Positions 36,102-44,700 of a stretch of 64,000 nucleotides of DNA are shown piece by piece. The DNA is from Rhizobium sp. SSA_523 (GTDB taxonomy: Bacteria; Pseudomonadota; Alphaproteobacteria; Rhizobiales; Rhizobiaceae), in the NCBI RefSeq assembly GCF_030435705.1, contig NZ_CP129381.1:310001-374000 (forward strand), given 5' to 3'. Position 1 is the stretch's first letter. Each line of letters begins with the position of its first letter. A program made the position numbers and the translations under genes. Under the pieces are notes generated by a model. That model searched no databases and was not told the DNA's origin. It worked only from the letters and a program-made list of their open reading frames with translations.

Positions 36102-36746
36102 TCACGCCTTTCCAGCCGGCGATGCGTCGGTATCGGCCTTTCGCCCCGGCCAGGCCCTCAATGCAATATCGATCAGTCGCTTAAGCCGTTCATTGCAGGC
36201 ACCGTCACAGGCCTGGGCGGACATGCCCTGAATAACTGCACCGTAAAAGCGCGCAAGCGTGTCGGTATCGGTTTGCGCCGGCAGTTCATCCTCCTGGATC
36301 GCGCGGTCGAAGCGTGCCTTGAGGGTCTGGATCGAACTTTCCCGCAGGTCCGCCGTCATCCGCGCCACGGAGGCATTTTCCTCCGCATGCTGCAGGACTG
36401 CCGTCGAGACCATGCAGCCCCGCGGCTTGTCCGGCTGCGTGTCGCCATCGGCAATGTCGTAGAGATACAGGCGCAGCGCCTCCCAGATGGGACGGGATGA
36501 ATGCAGGATCTCCGAGCGGCGCGCGGTTTCGCGTGCGATGCTGAAGTTGAGCGCCTGGCGGTATAGTTCCTCCTTCGATCCGAACATCGAATAGAGGGTC
36601 GGCGGATTGATGCCCATGGCCTTGGTCAGGTCGGCAGTCGACGTTCCTTCATAGCCGCGCTCCCAGAACAGCCGGGACGCGATATCGAGGCCCACATCGC
36701 GGTCGAGCGCGCGCGGTCTGCCCCGTTTGCGAACTGGATCGGACAT
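36102..36746 (-). CDS. TetR-family repressor
   Basis: A 214-residue regulator with an N-terminal TetR HTH (ASRLFWERGYEGTSTADLTK followed by AMGINPPTLYSMFGSKEEL) and a helical ligand domain containing RGCMVSTAVLQHAEE, as in the AcrR/TetR_C group that controls dehydrogenase genes. Divergent from an SDR gene with a 13-bp inverted repeat and two local operators between them, so it very likely represses both itself and the SDR. Confidence 0.9.
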   Translation of the reverse strand: MSDPVRKRGRPRALDRDVGLDIASRLFWERGYEGTSTADLTKAMGINPPTLYSMFGSKEELYRQALNFSIARETARRSEILHSSRPIWEALRLYLYDIADGDTQPDKPRGCMVSTAVLQHAEENASVARMTADLRESSIQTLKARFDRAIQEDELPAQTDTDTLARFYGAVIQGMSAQACDGACNERLKRLIDIALRAWPGRKADTDASPAGKA

Positions 36747-36815
36747 TTAAATAGTGATCCCTATTAAATTGTTGACACTGGGGTTTCACGCATTAATATA
36801 GAGATCACTATTTAA
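36747..36815. promoter_or_regulatory. tetR/SDR divergent operators around a sigma-70 promoter
   Basis: TTAAATAGTGATC (36747-36759) and its exact complement GATCACTATTTAA (36803-36815) flank the region. Each sits in a local ATAG-N6-CTAT palindrome. Between them lie TTGACA (36772-36777) and TAATAT (36794-36799), spacing 16, a good promoter for the SDR gene. Confidence 0.75.
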
Positions 36816-36834
36816 TTTCGCAACGGAGTGACCC

Positions 36835-37608
36835 ATGACCAAGAGACTGAGCAACAAGACCGCCCTCATCACCGGCAGTTCCCGCGGCATCGGCCGGGCG
36901 GTCGCGCTTGCCTTTGCGAGAGATGGCGCAGCGTTCATCGGCGTGCATTACAGCGAGAATGCCAAGGCGGCCGAAGCGACCGTGCGCGACATCGAGGCCC
37001 TCGGGGTGAAGGCGGTGGCGGTGAAGGCGGAACTGCGGCAGGGCAAGGCGGCGGCAGACAGCATCTGGTCGCAGTTCAGCGAGGCGGCGCGGCGCGAAAC
37101 CGGGACGGATGGGCTGGATATTCTGGTGAACAATGCCGGCATTGCGCCGGCCCTGCCCCTCAGCCAGACGAGCGAGGACGTGTTCGACGATGTCATGACG
37201 ATCAACTACAAGGCGCCGTTCTTCCTGATACAGGCGGTGGCCAATCATATTCGAGACAACGGCCGGATCATCAACATTTCGACCGGTTTCACGCGCATCG
37301 CCGCACCCACCCATCCCGCCTATGCGGCGTCCAAGGGCGCGCTGGAGACACTGACGCTGGCGCTGGCGCCTGACTTTGCCGGGCGCGGGATCACCGTCAA
37401 TGCCGTGCTGCCGGGCGTGACCGCAACGGATATGAATGCCGAATGGCTGTCCTCGCCTGATGCGCGCGCCGGCGCAGAAGCGCTTTCCGTCTTCTCGCGC
37501 GTTGGTCAGCCGGAAGACGTTGCCGATGTCATCGCCTTCCTCGCTTCCAACGATGCCCGCTGGACAACGGGCCAGATGATCGACGCGACAGGCGGCGCAA
37601 GGATCTGA
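36835..37608 (+). CDS. Short-chain dehydrogenase, TetR-controlled
   Basis: A 257-residue classical SDR with TGSSRGIG (residues 14-21), NNAG, catalytic Ser in NISTGF, YAASK (Tyr and Lys) and a C-terminal TGG. ACGGAG precedes the ATG. Divergent partner of the TetR gene; such pairs often respond to small electrophiles or ketones. Substrate unknown. The convergent space to the protease (37609-37791) carries overlapping hairpins at 37684-37718. Confidence 0.88.
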   Translation: MTKRLSNKTALITGSSRGIGRAVALAFARDGAAFIGVHYSENAKAAEATVRDIEALGVKAVAVKAELRQGKAAADSIWSQFSEAARRETGTDGLDILVNNAGIAPALPLSQTSEDVFDDVMTINYKAPFFLIQAVANHIRDNGRIINISTGFTRIAAPTHPAYAASKGALETLTLALAPDFAGRGITVNAVLPGVTATDMNAEWLSSPDARAGAEALSVFSRVGQPEDVADVIAFLASNDARWTTGQMIDATGGARI

Positions 37609-37791
37609 GAAAAGCCCGGGCTCGCACCCCCCGTTTCCGTCTCACTTCCCCTCTCGCTTCCGCTCTGGCTTTCTCTCGCACCATGCCCCGCGCTGTTTCG
37701 CGTGGGGCACAGCGCGGGCAGGATCTTCGAGGCCTGACCTCTCTCGGCGCGACCCTCTGGGCCGGGCCGGCAAGGTCCGGTCCCTCGACGC

Positions 37792-39654
37792 CTACTGCAG
37801 CAGATCGTAGCTGATGAGATCGAGCTGCGGCGCACCTGTCCGCAGAACGGTATCGCGCGCGACAAAGGAATAGCGGCGCCCTTCTTGCAGGGGAACCGGC
37901 ATCAGCGTCTCCAGATCGCGATTGACGTAGAGGACGATATCTTTCCCGTCAGGGGTGCGGACCTGCATGGCTGGGCCGACATGACGGGACCGAGGCTCGT
38001 TCACCATGAGTGTGCGGTCTGTCGGATCGGGCGCGGTGGTCATCAGCGTGGCGTCCAGCCGGAGCAGCTTGTTTTCAACCGGATCCCTGGCGGGATCATA
38101 GGGTGTGGTCGCCTTGGCCCGTTGCTCGAACATTTTTTCATCCGCAGCCTGATAGGCCGCGAAATCCGGGTAACGGATCACCCAGTCCAGCGACTTTGCC
38201 TGGCTCATTACCCGGTAGGCGGCTCCCGCGATGGTGGAACTCACGCGCTGTGGCTGGCCGCCGCCTTCGACGATCTTGAGAAAATCGGCAAGGCGTTTGC
38301 GCGGCGAGGGGTCGTTCTCGAACAGCACCCGAAGGCCCGGCCCCAGAGACAGGCCAACCTTCTTCTGGTTTGGCGCGACGACAAGCACAGCGCCGTTGCC
38401 GACGTCCATCTTCCCGACCCGCATCTGCCGCATGAAATCAAGGGCGAACTGGTCGGGATCCCGTTCCTGGAGATCCTTGGTGACGACGGTCACCACTTCG
38501 ACATTCGCCGCCGCCGCGAACTGGTAAGCCGTCTCTTGCAGCTTCTCGCGGACGGCAGGATCGAACACGCCCACATCATCGTAGACGAAGCGGTCGAATT
38601 TCGATGGTGTGGCCTCGGCCTGCAGGCGCGGGATTTGGTCGAGAACGGCAGGGCCGGGTTTCGCCGCACCGCTCCCCGCACCCGGGATCACGATATCGAG
38701 CGGTCCTGGAATGTCCGGCATGGGGGTAGATGTGACATTGGCAGGCGCAGCACCCTGACCCGTCGCCGCCGAGCCTGGGGGAGCCTCCTGCGGCGGCGCC
38801 TTTGGCAGGGCCGGCCGGCTGGGTTCAACGCTTGCCACAGCCACAGTCTCCTCGCCGCAGTCCTGCTGCTGCTGCCGGCAGGATTCCATCCAGCCGGCCT
38901 GCAGCGCCTTCAAACGCTTCGCCTGGCCGGGATGGGTCGGGCCATCGGCGAGCGGGATCAGGGTTGCGATTGCCTTGCGCGCCTGCGGCAAGCTTGCGCC
39001 CATCTTGAACAGGACAAAGCCGGAGAACTTATCGGCTTCAAGTTCGGTCGGTGGCTGGCTGCCGCCCGGCATCAGCGTGTGGCCGGACAGGTGATGTCCG
39101 ATTTCATGGGCCAGAATGGACGTGCCGGGCCAGCCATCCTCTCCGGTGGCTTGGGCAACCTCTCGCATGAAGGCGCGGCTATAGGCGATCACCCGCCTGG
39201 GTATCCTGTCCTCCCCCAGCACGATGATCGCGGCTGCATTGGGAACATCGCTCTCCATGATGGTGAAGTTCTGCGGCAGGCCGGTGAAGCGCATGATCCT
39301 GTCGACGGTCGCCTTGCCCTCCGCGCTATCGGGGCTCTGCTGCGGCTGGGGCCTTACCGTCAGAGCCTTTCCGTCATAGGAACATGCCTGCAGCATTGCC
39401 GAAAGCTCTGTCGTCAACTCCTCCTCGTTCGGCGGCTTTTTGGTTTCAGCCTTGGCCTTTTCGGACGGTGGAGGGATCTGCGCTTGTGCGACCAGGGTTC
39501 CTTCTTCCATTTGCCGCAGCTTTGAAAAAATCGGCGCGCAGATTGCACTGTCGTCCCGCGTCGGCCAAAGGCTGGCAGGGGCGGCGGCGTCAGCGCCCTG
39601 AGGGAGGAAGAGTGCGCCGGCAAGGCCGGCTCCCATCAGAACAATGGCTTTCAT
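37792..39654 (-). CDS. Secreted M48-type metalloprotease fused to a TPM domain
   Basis: A 620-residue exported protein. Signal peptide (cleavage near GADAA, residue 23), then a zinc-protease domain with HEIGHH at 183-188 and a third ligand in ELEAD (Glu204). A Pro-rich linker (about 280-355) leads to a TPM (DUF477-like) domain: VYDDVGVFDPAVREKLQETA, then VEVVTVVTKDL and GNGAVLVVAPNQKKVGLSLG (about 360-480). A further C-terminal region of about 140 residues is unassigned. AGGAAA precedes the ATG. It sits downstream of a DUF3667 gene in the same direction (31 bp). Likely periplasmic proteolysis or quality control. Confidence 0.82.
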   Translation of the reverse strand: MKAIVLMGAGLAGALFLPQGADAAAPASLWPTRDDSAICAPIFSKLRQMEEGTLVAQAQIPPPSEKAKAETKKPPNEEELTTELSAMLQACSYDGKALTVRPQPQQSPDSAEGKATVDRIMRFTGLPQNFTIMESDVPNAAAIIVLGEDRIPRRVIAYSRAFMREVAQATGEDGWPGTSILAHEIGHHLSGHTLMPGGSQPPTELEADKFSGFVLFKMGASLPQARKAIATLIPLADGPTHPGQAKRLKALQAGWMESCRQQQQDCGEETVAVASVEPSRPALPKAPPQEAPPGSAATGQGAAPANVTSTPMPDIPGPLDIVIPGAGSGAAKPGPAVLDQIPRLQAEATPSKFDRFVYDDVGVFDPAVREKLQETAYQFAAAANVEVVTVVTKDLQERDPDQFALDFMRQMRVGKMDVGNGAVLVVAPNQKKVGLSLGPGLRVLFENDPSPRKRLADFLKIVEGGGQPQRVSSTIAGAAYRVMSQAKSLDWVIRYPDFAAYQAADEKMFEQRAKATTPYDPARDPVENKLLRLDATLMTTAPDPTDRTLMVNEPRSRHVGPAMQVRTPDGKDIVLYVNRDLETLMPVPLQEGRRYSFVARDTVLRTGAPQLDLISYDLLQ

Positions 39655-39685
39655 GGAGTTTTCCTATCGTTCGTATCGACCTCGA

Positions 39686-40558
39686 TCAGGACAATTGGGC
39701 CATCACGATCCGGATGACCGCCCGCGCGTAAAGGTAGAAAAGTCCTTCTTTCGCGACGTAGAAAACAGCCGCACCAAGCGCGGGCCACCACCATTGTTGC
39801 CGCCAATTGATGGCGAAAAACTGACCAAACGCAAGAAACACGATGGCTGCTTCGACCCAGCCCATATAGGTTGCGGAGGCTGCGCGATGGGCAGCGACTG
39901 CCTCCGGCGAGCTATGCCAGAGAAGCGGCGTGAGGTTGACGATGCTGGCAACGAGAATGACGAAATGGGTATAGGTGGCGAGCACCAGATGTTCCACCAT
40001 GTTGAACCCGCCTCGAAACCAGAAGACAGTATTCGAAGCAATCAGAACAGCCACGATGCCGAGCGAGAAGGACCACTTGGAATAGGTGCGGACCAGTTCG
40101 ATCGCTTTGCTCAGCGTCTCGTCGTCCGTGCCGAGATAGTCCGTTCGTGCAATGACAAGCAGGAGCACGACGATTGCGGCAAGCAGGAGCTTGAGGGGAT
40201 GGGTGTGGTTCTTTCGCTGGCCGAAGACGAATTCCCGAGCCACCACGCCAGGTCGCAGCATGACCTTCACCGCTGATTTGACGAGCCCTCCCTCGAACCA
40301 GCGAAGCTTTTCCCAGGCCTCCTCGCGCAGGTGCCGGCTGCTGAGCCGCGATACCTTCTTCTGCCCGCAGGCATGGCAATAGTCATCCACGAGGCCGGTA
40401 CCGCAATTGCGGCAGACCGGAAGATCGAAAAGGGCCTGGCTGATCTTTTCCGTGCGTATCCTTGCTGCGGCTTCTGCTTCAGCCTCAGCCTCAGCCTCGG
40501 CCTTGATGTCAGGAAAGGCACCGGTCTTCGCCGCCGGGCGGGGAGATTGCTCATTCAC
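39686..40558 (-). CDS. DUF3667 zinc-ribbon membrane protein
   Basis: A 290-residue protein starting with GTG at 40558 (GGGAG upstream). It has an Ala-Glu repeat (AEAEAEAEAE, about residues 20-30), then a four-Cys zinc ribbon (CRNCGTGLVDDYCHACGQK) and four to five transmembrane helices, the DUF3667 layout. Function of the family is unknown. It is the upstream gene of the protease-TPM fusion, so both may act on the envelope. Confidence 0.8.
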   Translation of the reverse strand: MNEQSPRPAAKTGAFPDIKAEAEAEAEAEAAARIRTEKISQALFDLPVCRNCGTGLVDDYCHACGQKKVSRLSSRHLREEAWEKLRWFEGGLVKSAVKVMLRPGVVAREFVFGQRKNHTHPLKLLLAAIVVLLLVIARTDYLGTDDETLSKAIELVRTYSKWSFSLGIVAVLIASNTVFWFRGGFNMVEHLVLATYTHFVILVASIVNLTPLLWHSSPEAVAAHRAASATYMGWVEAAIVFLAFGQFFAINWRQQWWWPALGAAVFYVAKEGLFYLYARAVIRIVMAQLS

Positions 40559-41029
40559 GCGATGCTACTCCCGGCGCTTTTCCCAGCGGGGCGCCCAATG
40601 GTGGCCTTCTGGTAACACAATTTTCCTGCATGCGGACGGCGCGCTTCGCGCATGACGCTCCGGGGGCCTCATCATCCCCGTCCTGCATGCAGCGCCTCCC
40701 GAATGCCCACAGGCGTTTGACCATCAAGCTCTCCCGAACGACCTCTTCAGGTTATCGGGCGCTTGGCCTTCGTTTCAAGGGCAGTGTCGCATGCGGGGCG
40801 CCGGCGTCAGGGCTTCCGGTCGCGCCATGCTGTCGGGGGAGGAAAGCCGCTTATCAGTGCAGGAGCAAGGTGTGACGCATGCTTTCGCGCAGGGCTTGGT
40901 CCAAGCCTTCTGTCATTGGTCAGCAATAACAGTGTCATCGGCAAAGCGGAACGGTGATTGGAAAGTTTTTGCACTGTCTGCGGCCGACAGGGCGCTGAGG
41001 GAATTGCAAGAGAAGGGAGCCGTCCGCGG
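40559..41029. other. 471-bp stretch without a supported gene
   Basis: Several overlapping frames exist, for example 40791-41048 on the plus strand, but none has a Shine-Dalgarno or family signature. No clear promoter or RNA element was found. Confidence 0.4.
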
Positions 41030-41137
41030 CTATTTCTTCTTCTCCTGATCGTGATGCCACTTGATGGCGTAGAACATGCCCGTGCCCAGCACAAGCAGCT
41101 TGAACGGGAAGAACACGATCGGAAACCAATCCCACAT
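41030..41137 (-). CDS. 35-residue single-helix membrane protein
   Basis: ATG at 41137 opens 35 codons ending TAG at 41030-41032. The peptide begins MWDWFPIVFFPFKLLV, forms one strong transmembrane helix to about residue 26 and ends with a charged IKWHHDQEKKK tail. This pattern of aromatic-rich N-terminus, helix and basic tail is typical of real small membrane proteins; I do not recognise a named family. No strong Shine-Dalgarno is visible. Too short for routine gene callers. Confidence 0.55.
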   Translation of the reverse strand: MWDWFPIVFFPFKLLVLGTGMFYAIKWHHDQEKKK

Positions 41138-41421
41138 TTGGATACTACCCTGGCTATGACGATGGTGTCAGCGCTACCGCAAAACCGTAGATGCCTACAT
41201 GGGCCATGTTGCCGCAGATTCTGCGCCGCATCGAATTCTGCGCCGGCTCAATTCGCCTTGCCACCGGCAGGACATATGCTACAGCGGACACGGCACTGCC
41301 CGATCCCCAGCGGCACCTCATGAGCACCGGCGGACCTTCACGGGTTTGACCGGGACACTTTGCAGTCTCGGGGCTCGATGGATCAGCAAACACGGCAGAG
41401 CGAATGAAACAGGAGCAGATA

Positions 41422-41652
41422 TTGAACGAACCGACCGTTGCAGAGGCCACAGATCAGATCTATGCGTCGCTTCAAGCCGATAATGCCGATCTTGACCAGC
41501 ACATCGCGACCCTACGGGCAGCCCTGGCCCGGGCCGGCTCGAAGGAGGCTGTCTTCGATCCGGCAAAGCTGGTGCAGAACAACCGGTCCGGCAGAAAGCT
41601 GATGCAGGCCTATTTCCGGCAGCGCGGCGTGACGGTGACGTTTAAAGCCTGA
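41422..41652 (+). CDS. Small conserved-looking protein, unknown
   Basis: TTG at 41422 has AGGAG six bases upstream and gives 76 residues beginning NEPTVAEATD; an in-frame ATG at 41404 lacks a ribosome site. The protein is helical and acidic in its first half (TDQIYASLQADNADLDQHIA) and basic at the end (NNRSGRKLMQAYFRQRGVTV). No family recognised. It precedes another small unknown gene by 97 bp. Confidence 0.55.
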   Translation: MNEPTVAEATDQIYASLQADNADLDQHIATLRAALARAGSKEAVFDPAKLVQNNRSGRKLMQAYFRQRGVTVTFKA

Positions 41653-41749
41653 GCGGCCAGAAGCCGTCGGGCGAGCGCTGATCGTAAGGCCGGCGCTTTG
41701 CGGCCGGCAAGGCGGGTCCGGCGCATCGGAGCTGAAGGAAGGAAGAGAC

Positions 41750-42148
41750 ATGTCGATATCCGTTCAGAAGACCATTCCCGCCGCGCGCATGCGCCAGTTC
41801 AACCAGATGGTTGAGCGCTGGCTGGAGGAAGGCCCGATCAAGCTCGCGACGAATGCGACGATCACGGCGCTGGACAATGCCGATATCCCGAAGGCCGAGC
41901 AGGCCGCCATCATCGAGGACAGGGATATCATCATGAAGCACAACATGCGTCTCGGCCTTATCAGCGAGATCTTCGCGCCGGCCATCGAGAAGGCCGTCAA
42001 GGCCTCTCGATCAGGGAGCGAGGCGCAGGACGAGATTGCCCGGCTGATCGTGACCGCCGTCGGTATTCGTCAAGACGATGAGAGCGAGCTCGTCACTTTC
42101 AATTTTCTGACGCAAAGCGAGGCAGACGCCTTCAATGCAGCGGCTTAG
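41750..42148 (+). CDS. Small unknown helical protein
   Basis: A 132-residue, cytoplasmic, predicted mostly helical protein with good Shine-Dalgarno (GGAAGGAAGAG). Mixed charge, no Cys, no membrane segment. No family recognised. Convergent with the following peptide-transporter operon, ending 34 bp from the last gene of that operon. Confidence 0.65.
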   Translation: MSISVQKTIPAARMRQFNQMVERWLEEGPIKLATNATITALDNADIPKAEQAAIIEDRDIIMKHNMRLGLISEIFAPAIEKAVKASRSGSEAQDEIARLIVTAVGIRQDDESELVTFNFLTQSEADAFNAAA

Positions 42149-42182
42149 GCAGGCGTTTCAGCCTGTCGATCGCCTGGATGCC

Positions 42183-42938
42183 TTAGGCGGCAACATAGCC
42201 CCGGCTGCCGTCGCGCAGCATGCGCGTATAGGGATGGGTTATCCTGCCTTCCACGAGCTGTTGTCTGTCGGCGATTTCAACGAAAGTCCCATGTTGCATG
42301 ACAGCGATATGGTCGCACAGATGCGCCACCACTGCGAGGTCGTGGCTCACCAGGATATAGGTGAGTTTCTCCCGTTCGCGGAGGTCTTTCAGCAGGTTGA
42401 GAATTTCGGCCTGGATGGAGACGTCGAGGGCCGAGGTCGGTTCGTCCAGCAAGAGAATGCGCGGCTCCAGAATGAGCGCGCGGGCAATGGCGACGCGCTG
42501 TCGCTGGCCGCCTGAGAGCTGGTGCGGATAGCGATAGCGGAAAGCAATGGGCAGACCGACATCGGTCAGAACCTTTTCGATCCTTTCCTGCCGCTGCCCG
42601 ATGCCATTGATCTCCAGGGGTTCGAGAAGCGTCCGCCCGATCGTGTGCCGCGGATGGATGGAGCCGAACGGGTCCTGGAAGACCATCTGCTGGAGCGCCA
42701 GCTGCGAGCGTGTCCGCCTGCGGCCAATGTCTTCGCCGTTAATGGTCATCCGGCCGGTCCACTGCTTGTTGCGGCCGGCAAGCGCACCGAGGATCGTGGA
42801 TTTGCCGCAACCGCTTTCTCCGACCAGGCCGAAGCTCTCACCTTCGGCGACCTGGAAGCTGACGCCTTTGACGATCTGGATTTCGGAATCCTTCGAGCCG
42901 TAGGAAACGGTGAGGTTGTCGACGTCGATCATGGTCAT
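42183..42938 (-). CDS. Peptide-type ABC transporter ATPase (DppF-like)
   Basis: A 251-residue ATPase with Walker [10 protein letters not shown], signature [15 protein letters not shown] and Walker [13 protein letters not shown]. It ends soon after ITHPYTRML, so it is shorter than typical DppF (over 300 residues). ATG 42938 overlaps the stop of the preceding ATPase gene (ATGA). Last gene of the five-gene importer operon. Confidence 0.9.
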   Translation of the reverse strand: MTMIDVDNLTVSYGSKDSEIQIVKGVSFQVAEGESFGLVGESGCGKSTILGALAGRNKQWTGRMTINGEDIGRRRTRSQLALQQMVFQDPFGSIHPRHTIGRTLLEPLEINGIGQRQERIEKVLTDVGLPIAFRYRYPHQLSGGQRQRVAIARALILEPRILLLDEPTSALDVSIQAEILNLLKDLREREKLTYILVSHDLAVVAHLCDHIAVMQHGTFVEIADRQQLVEGRITHPYTRMLRDGSRGYVAA

Positions 42939-43789
42939 GCGGTGGTCTCCAGCCATGCCGGATCGCGCTTGAGCACATCCAGGCGGTCACGGGGATGGTC
43001 GAGGCTCGGCAGGGCGTTCAACAACCCTCTTGTATAGGGATGCCGGGCCTCTCCCAGATCCCGGGCGGCGATCTGTTCGACGATCTGTCCGGCATACATG
43101 ATGATCACCCGGTCGCAGAAGGTCCGGACAAGATTGAGGTCGTGCGAGATGAAGATCAGGCCGATATTGCGTTCCGTTACCAGCTCGTCGAGGATGGCTA
43201 GAACCTCCTGGCGCACCGTCACGTCGAGCGCCGAGGTCGGCTCGTCGGCGATGATCAGCGAGGGCGAGGCGATCAGCATCATGGAGATCATGATACGCTG
43301 CCCCATGCCGCCGGAGACTTCGTGGGGATAGAGAGTGTAGACCCGCTCGGGATCGCGGATCTTGACCCGCTCCAGCATGGTAAGAGTTCGCTGTCTTGCG
43401 TTGCGTTTCGTCACCTTTTCATGCAGCAGGACGGTCTCGGAAATCTGCTCGCCAACGCTCATCACCGGGTTGAGGGAGTATTTCGGATCCTGCAGGATCA
43501 TGGCCATGCGGCGCCCGCGGATGGAGAGCATGTCCTTTTCCGAAGCAGCGAGCAGGTCTACGTCCTCGAACCGCATGTGATCGGCGCGCACCACCGCCTG
43601 CGGCGGCTGAAGGCGCATCAGGGCGCGCCCGGTGGTGCTCTTGCCGGAGCCGGATTCGCCGATGATGCCGACTTTTTCCCGACCGACGGTGAAGCTGACA
43701 TTGCGCACCGCCTGGACGACGCCCGACAGGGTCGGGAACTCGACCGACATATTTTCGACGGACAGGATCGGTTTTGATGTGTCAGGCAT
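42935..43789 (-). CDS. Peptide-type ABC transporter ATPase (DppD-like)
   Basis: A 284-residue ATPase with Walker [10 protein letters not shown], signature [15 protein letters not shown] (LSGGM variant) and Walker [13 protein letters not shown], then [14 protein letters not shown]. It lacks the C-terminal Cys cluster of longer DppD proteins. It overlaps the permease gene by 8 bp and forms a heterodimer with the DppF-like ATPase. Confidence 0.9.
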   Translation of the reverse strand: MPDTSKPILSVENMSVEFPTLSGVVQAVRNVSFTVGREKVGIIGESGSGKSTTGRALMRLQPPQAVVRADHMRFEDVDLLAASEKDMLSIRGRRMAMILQDPKYSLNPVMSVGEQISETVLLHEKVTKRNARQRTLTMLERVKIRDPERVYTLYPHEVSGGMGQRIMISMMLIASPSLIIADEPTSALDVTVRQEVLAILDELVTERNIGLIFISHDLNLVRTFCDRVIIMYAGQIVEQIAARDLGEARHPYTRGLLNALPSLDHPRDRLDVLKRDPAWLETTA

Positions 43790-44696
43790 TGCGGGGATCC
43801 AGAATGTCTCTCAGGCCATCGCCGAGCAGGTTGAAAGCGAGACTGACGGTCAGAATGGCGATGCCGGGGAAGGTGGTCAGCCACCAGGCATCCAGGAGAT
43901 ATTGGCGGCCGGAGGCGGCCATCGCTCCCCATTCCGCCATGGGCGGCTGCGCGCCGAGGCCGAGAAAGCCCAATCCGGCCGCCGTCAGGATGATGCTCGA
44001 CATGTTGAGCGTCAGGCGAACGATGATCGACGGCGCGCAGAGCGGCACGATGTGACGCCACAGGATGCGCATCATGCCGGCGCCCTGCAGTTCTGCCGCC
44101 ACGACGAAATCGGCATTGCGGAAGGTCAATGTCTCCGCGCGGGCCAGGCGCGCGACCGGCGGCCAGACCGTCAGGGCGATGGCGATCACGGCATTTTCGA
44201 TGCCGGGCCCGAGGCTGGCGGAGAAGGCGAGCGCCAGGACAAGGCTGGGAAAGGACAGGAAGATGTCGGTGATGCGCATCAAAACCGTATCGACCCAGCC
44301 GCCGAGATAGCCGGCCGTTGCACCGACGACGAAGCCGATCGGGGCGACGATGACGGTGACGAGAATGCTGATGTAGAGCGTCGTGCGCGCGCCGTAGATC
44401 AGCCGTGCATAGACATCCCGTCCGAATTCGTCGGTTCCGAACCAATGGGCAGCGGACGGCGCCTGCAACGCCATCGCAAGGTCCTGGGCATAGGGATCAT
44501 GCGTGGTGATGACAGGCGCCAGCGTGGCGATAACGACCAGCAGCACGACGATCATCAGACCCAGGAAGGCGAGAGGATTGGCCAGCAGGTTCAGCCAGCC
44601 GACGTAATAGGTGTGCAGCCGCGCCTGGCGGGTCGAGGTGAAATCCTCGCTGATCAGCCAGTTGTGCAGGGCGGCGAAAGATCCGGTCTTGCTCAT
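43782..44696 (-). CDS. Peptide-type ABC transporter permease (DppC-like)
   Basis: A 304-residue permease with N-terminal OppC_N segment, about six helices and EAA-like loop GAGMMRILWRHIVPLCAP plus the terminal LGFLGLGAQPPMAEWGAM. Starts 4 bp after the DppB-like gene ends. Confidence 0.9.
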   Translation of the reverse strand: MSKTGSFAALHNWLISEDFTSTRQARLHTYYVGWLNLLANPLAFLGLMIVVLLVVIATLAPVITTHDPYAQDLAMALQAPSAAHWFGTDEFGRDVYARLIYGARTTLYISILVTVIVAPIGFVVGATAGYLGGWVDTVLMRITDIFLSFPSLVLALAFSASLGPGIENAVIAIALTVWPPVARLARAETLTFRNADFVVAAELQGAGMMRILWRHIVPLCAPSIIVRLTLNMSSIILTAAGLGFLGLGAQPPMAEWGAMAASGRQYLLDAWWLTTFPGIAILTVSLAFNLLGDGLRDILDPRNA

Positions 44697-44700
44697 GATG

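Noticed and set aside
37885..39525. 546-codon plus-strand frame opposite the M48-TPM protein
   Set aside because: No start site or motif; the protease HEIGHH frame is clearly the coding one.
40791..41048. 85-codon plus-strand frame overlapping the end of the small membrane protein gene
   Set aside because: No ribosome site and no recognisable features; conflicts with the more protein-like minus-strand gene.
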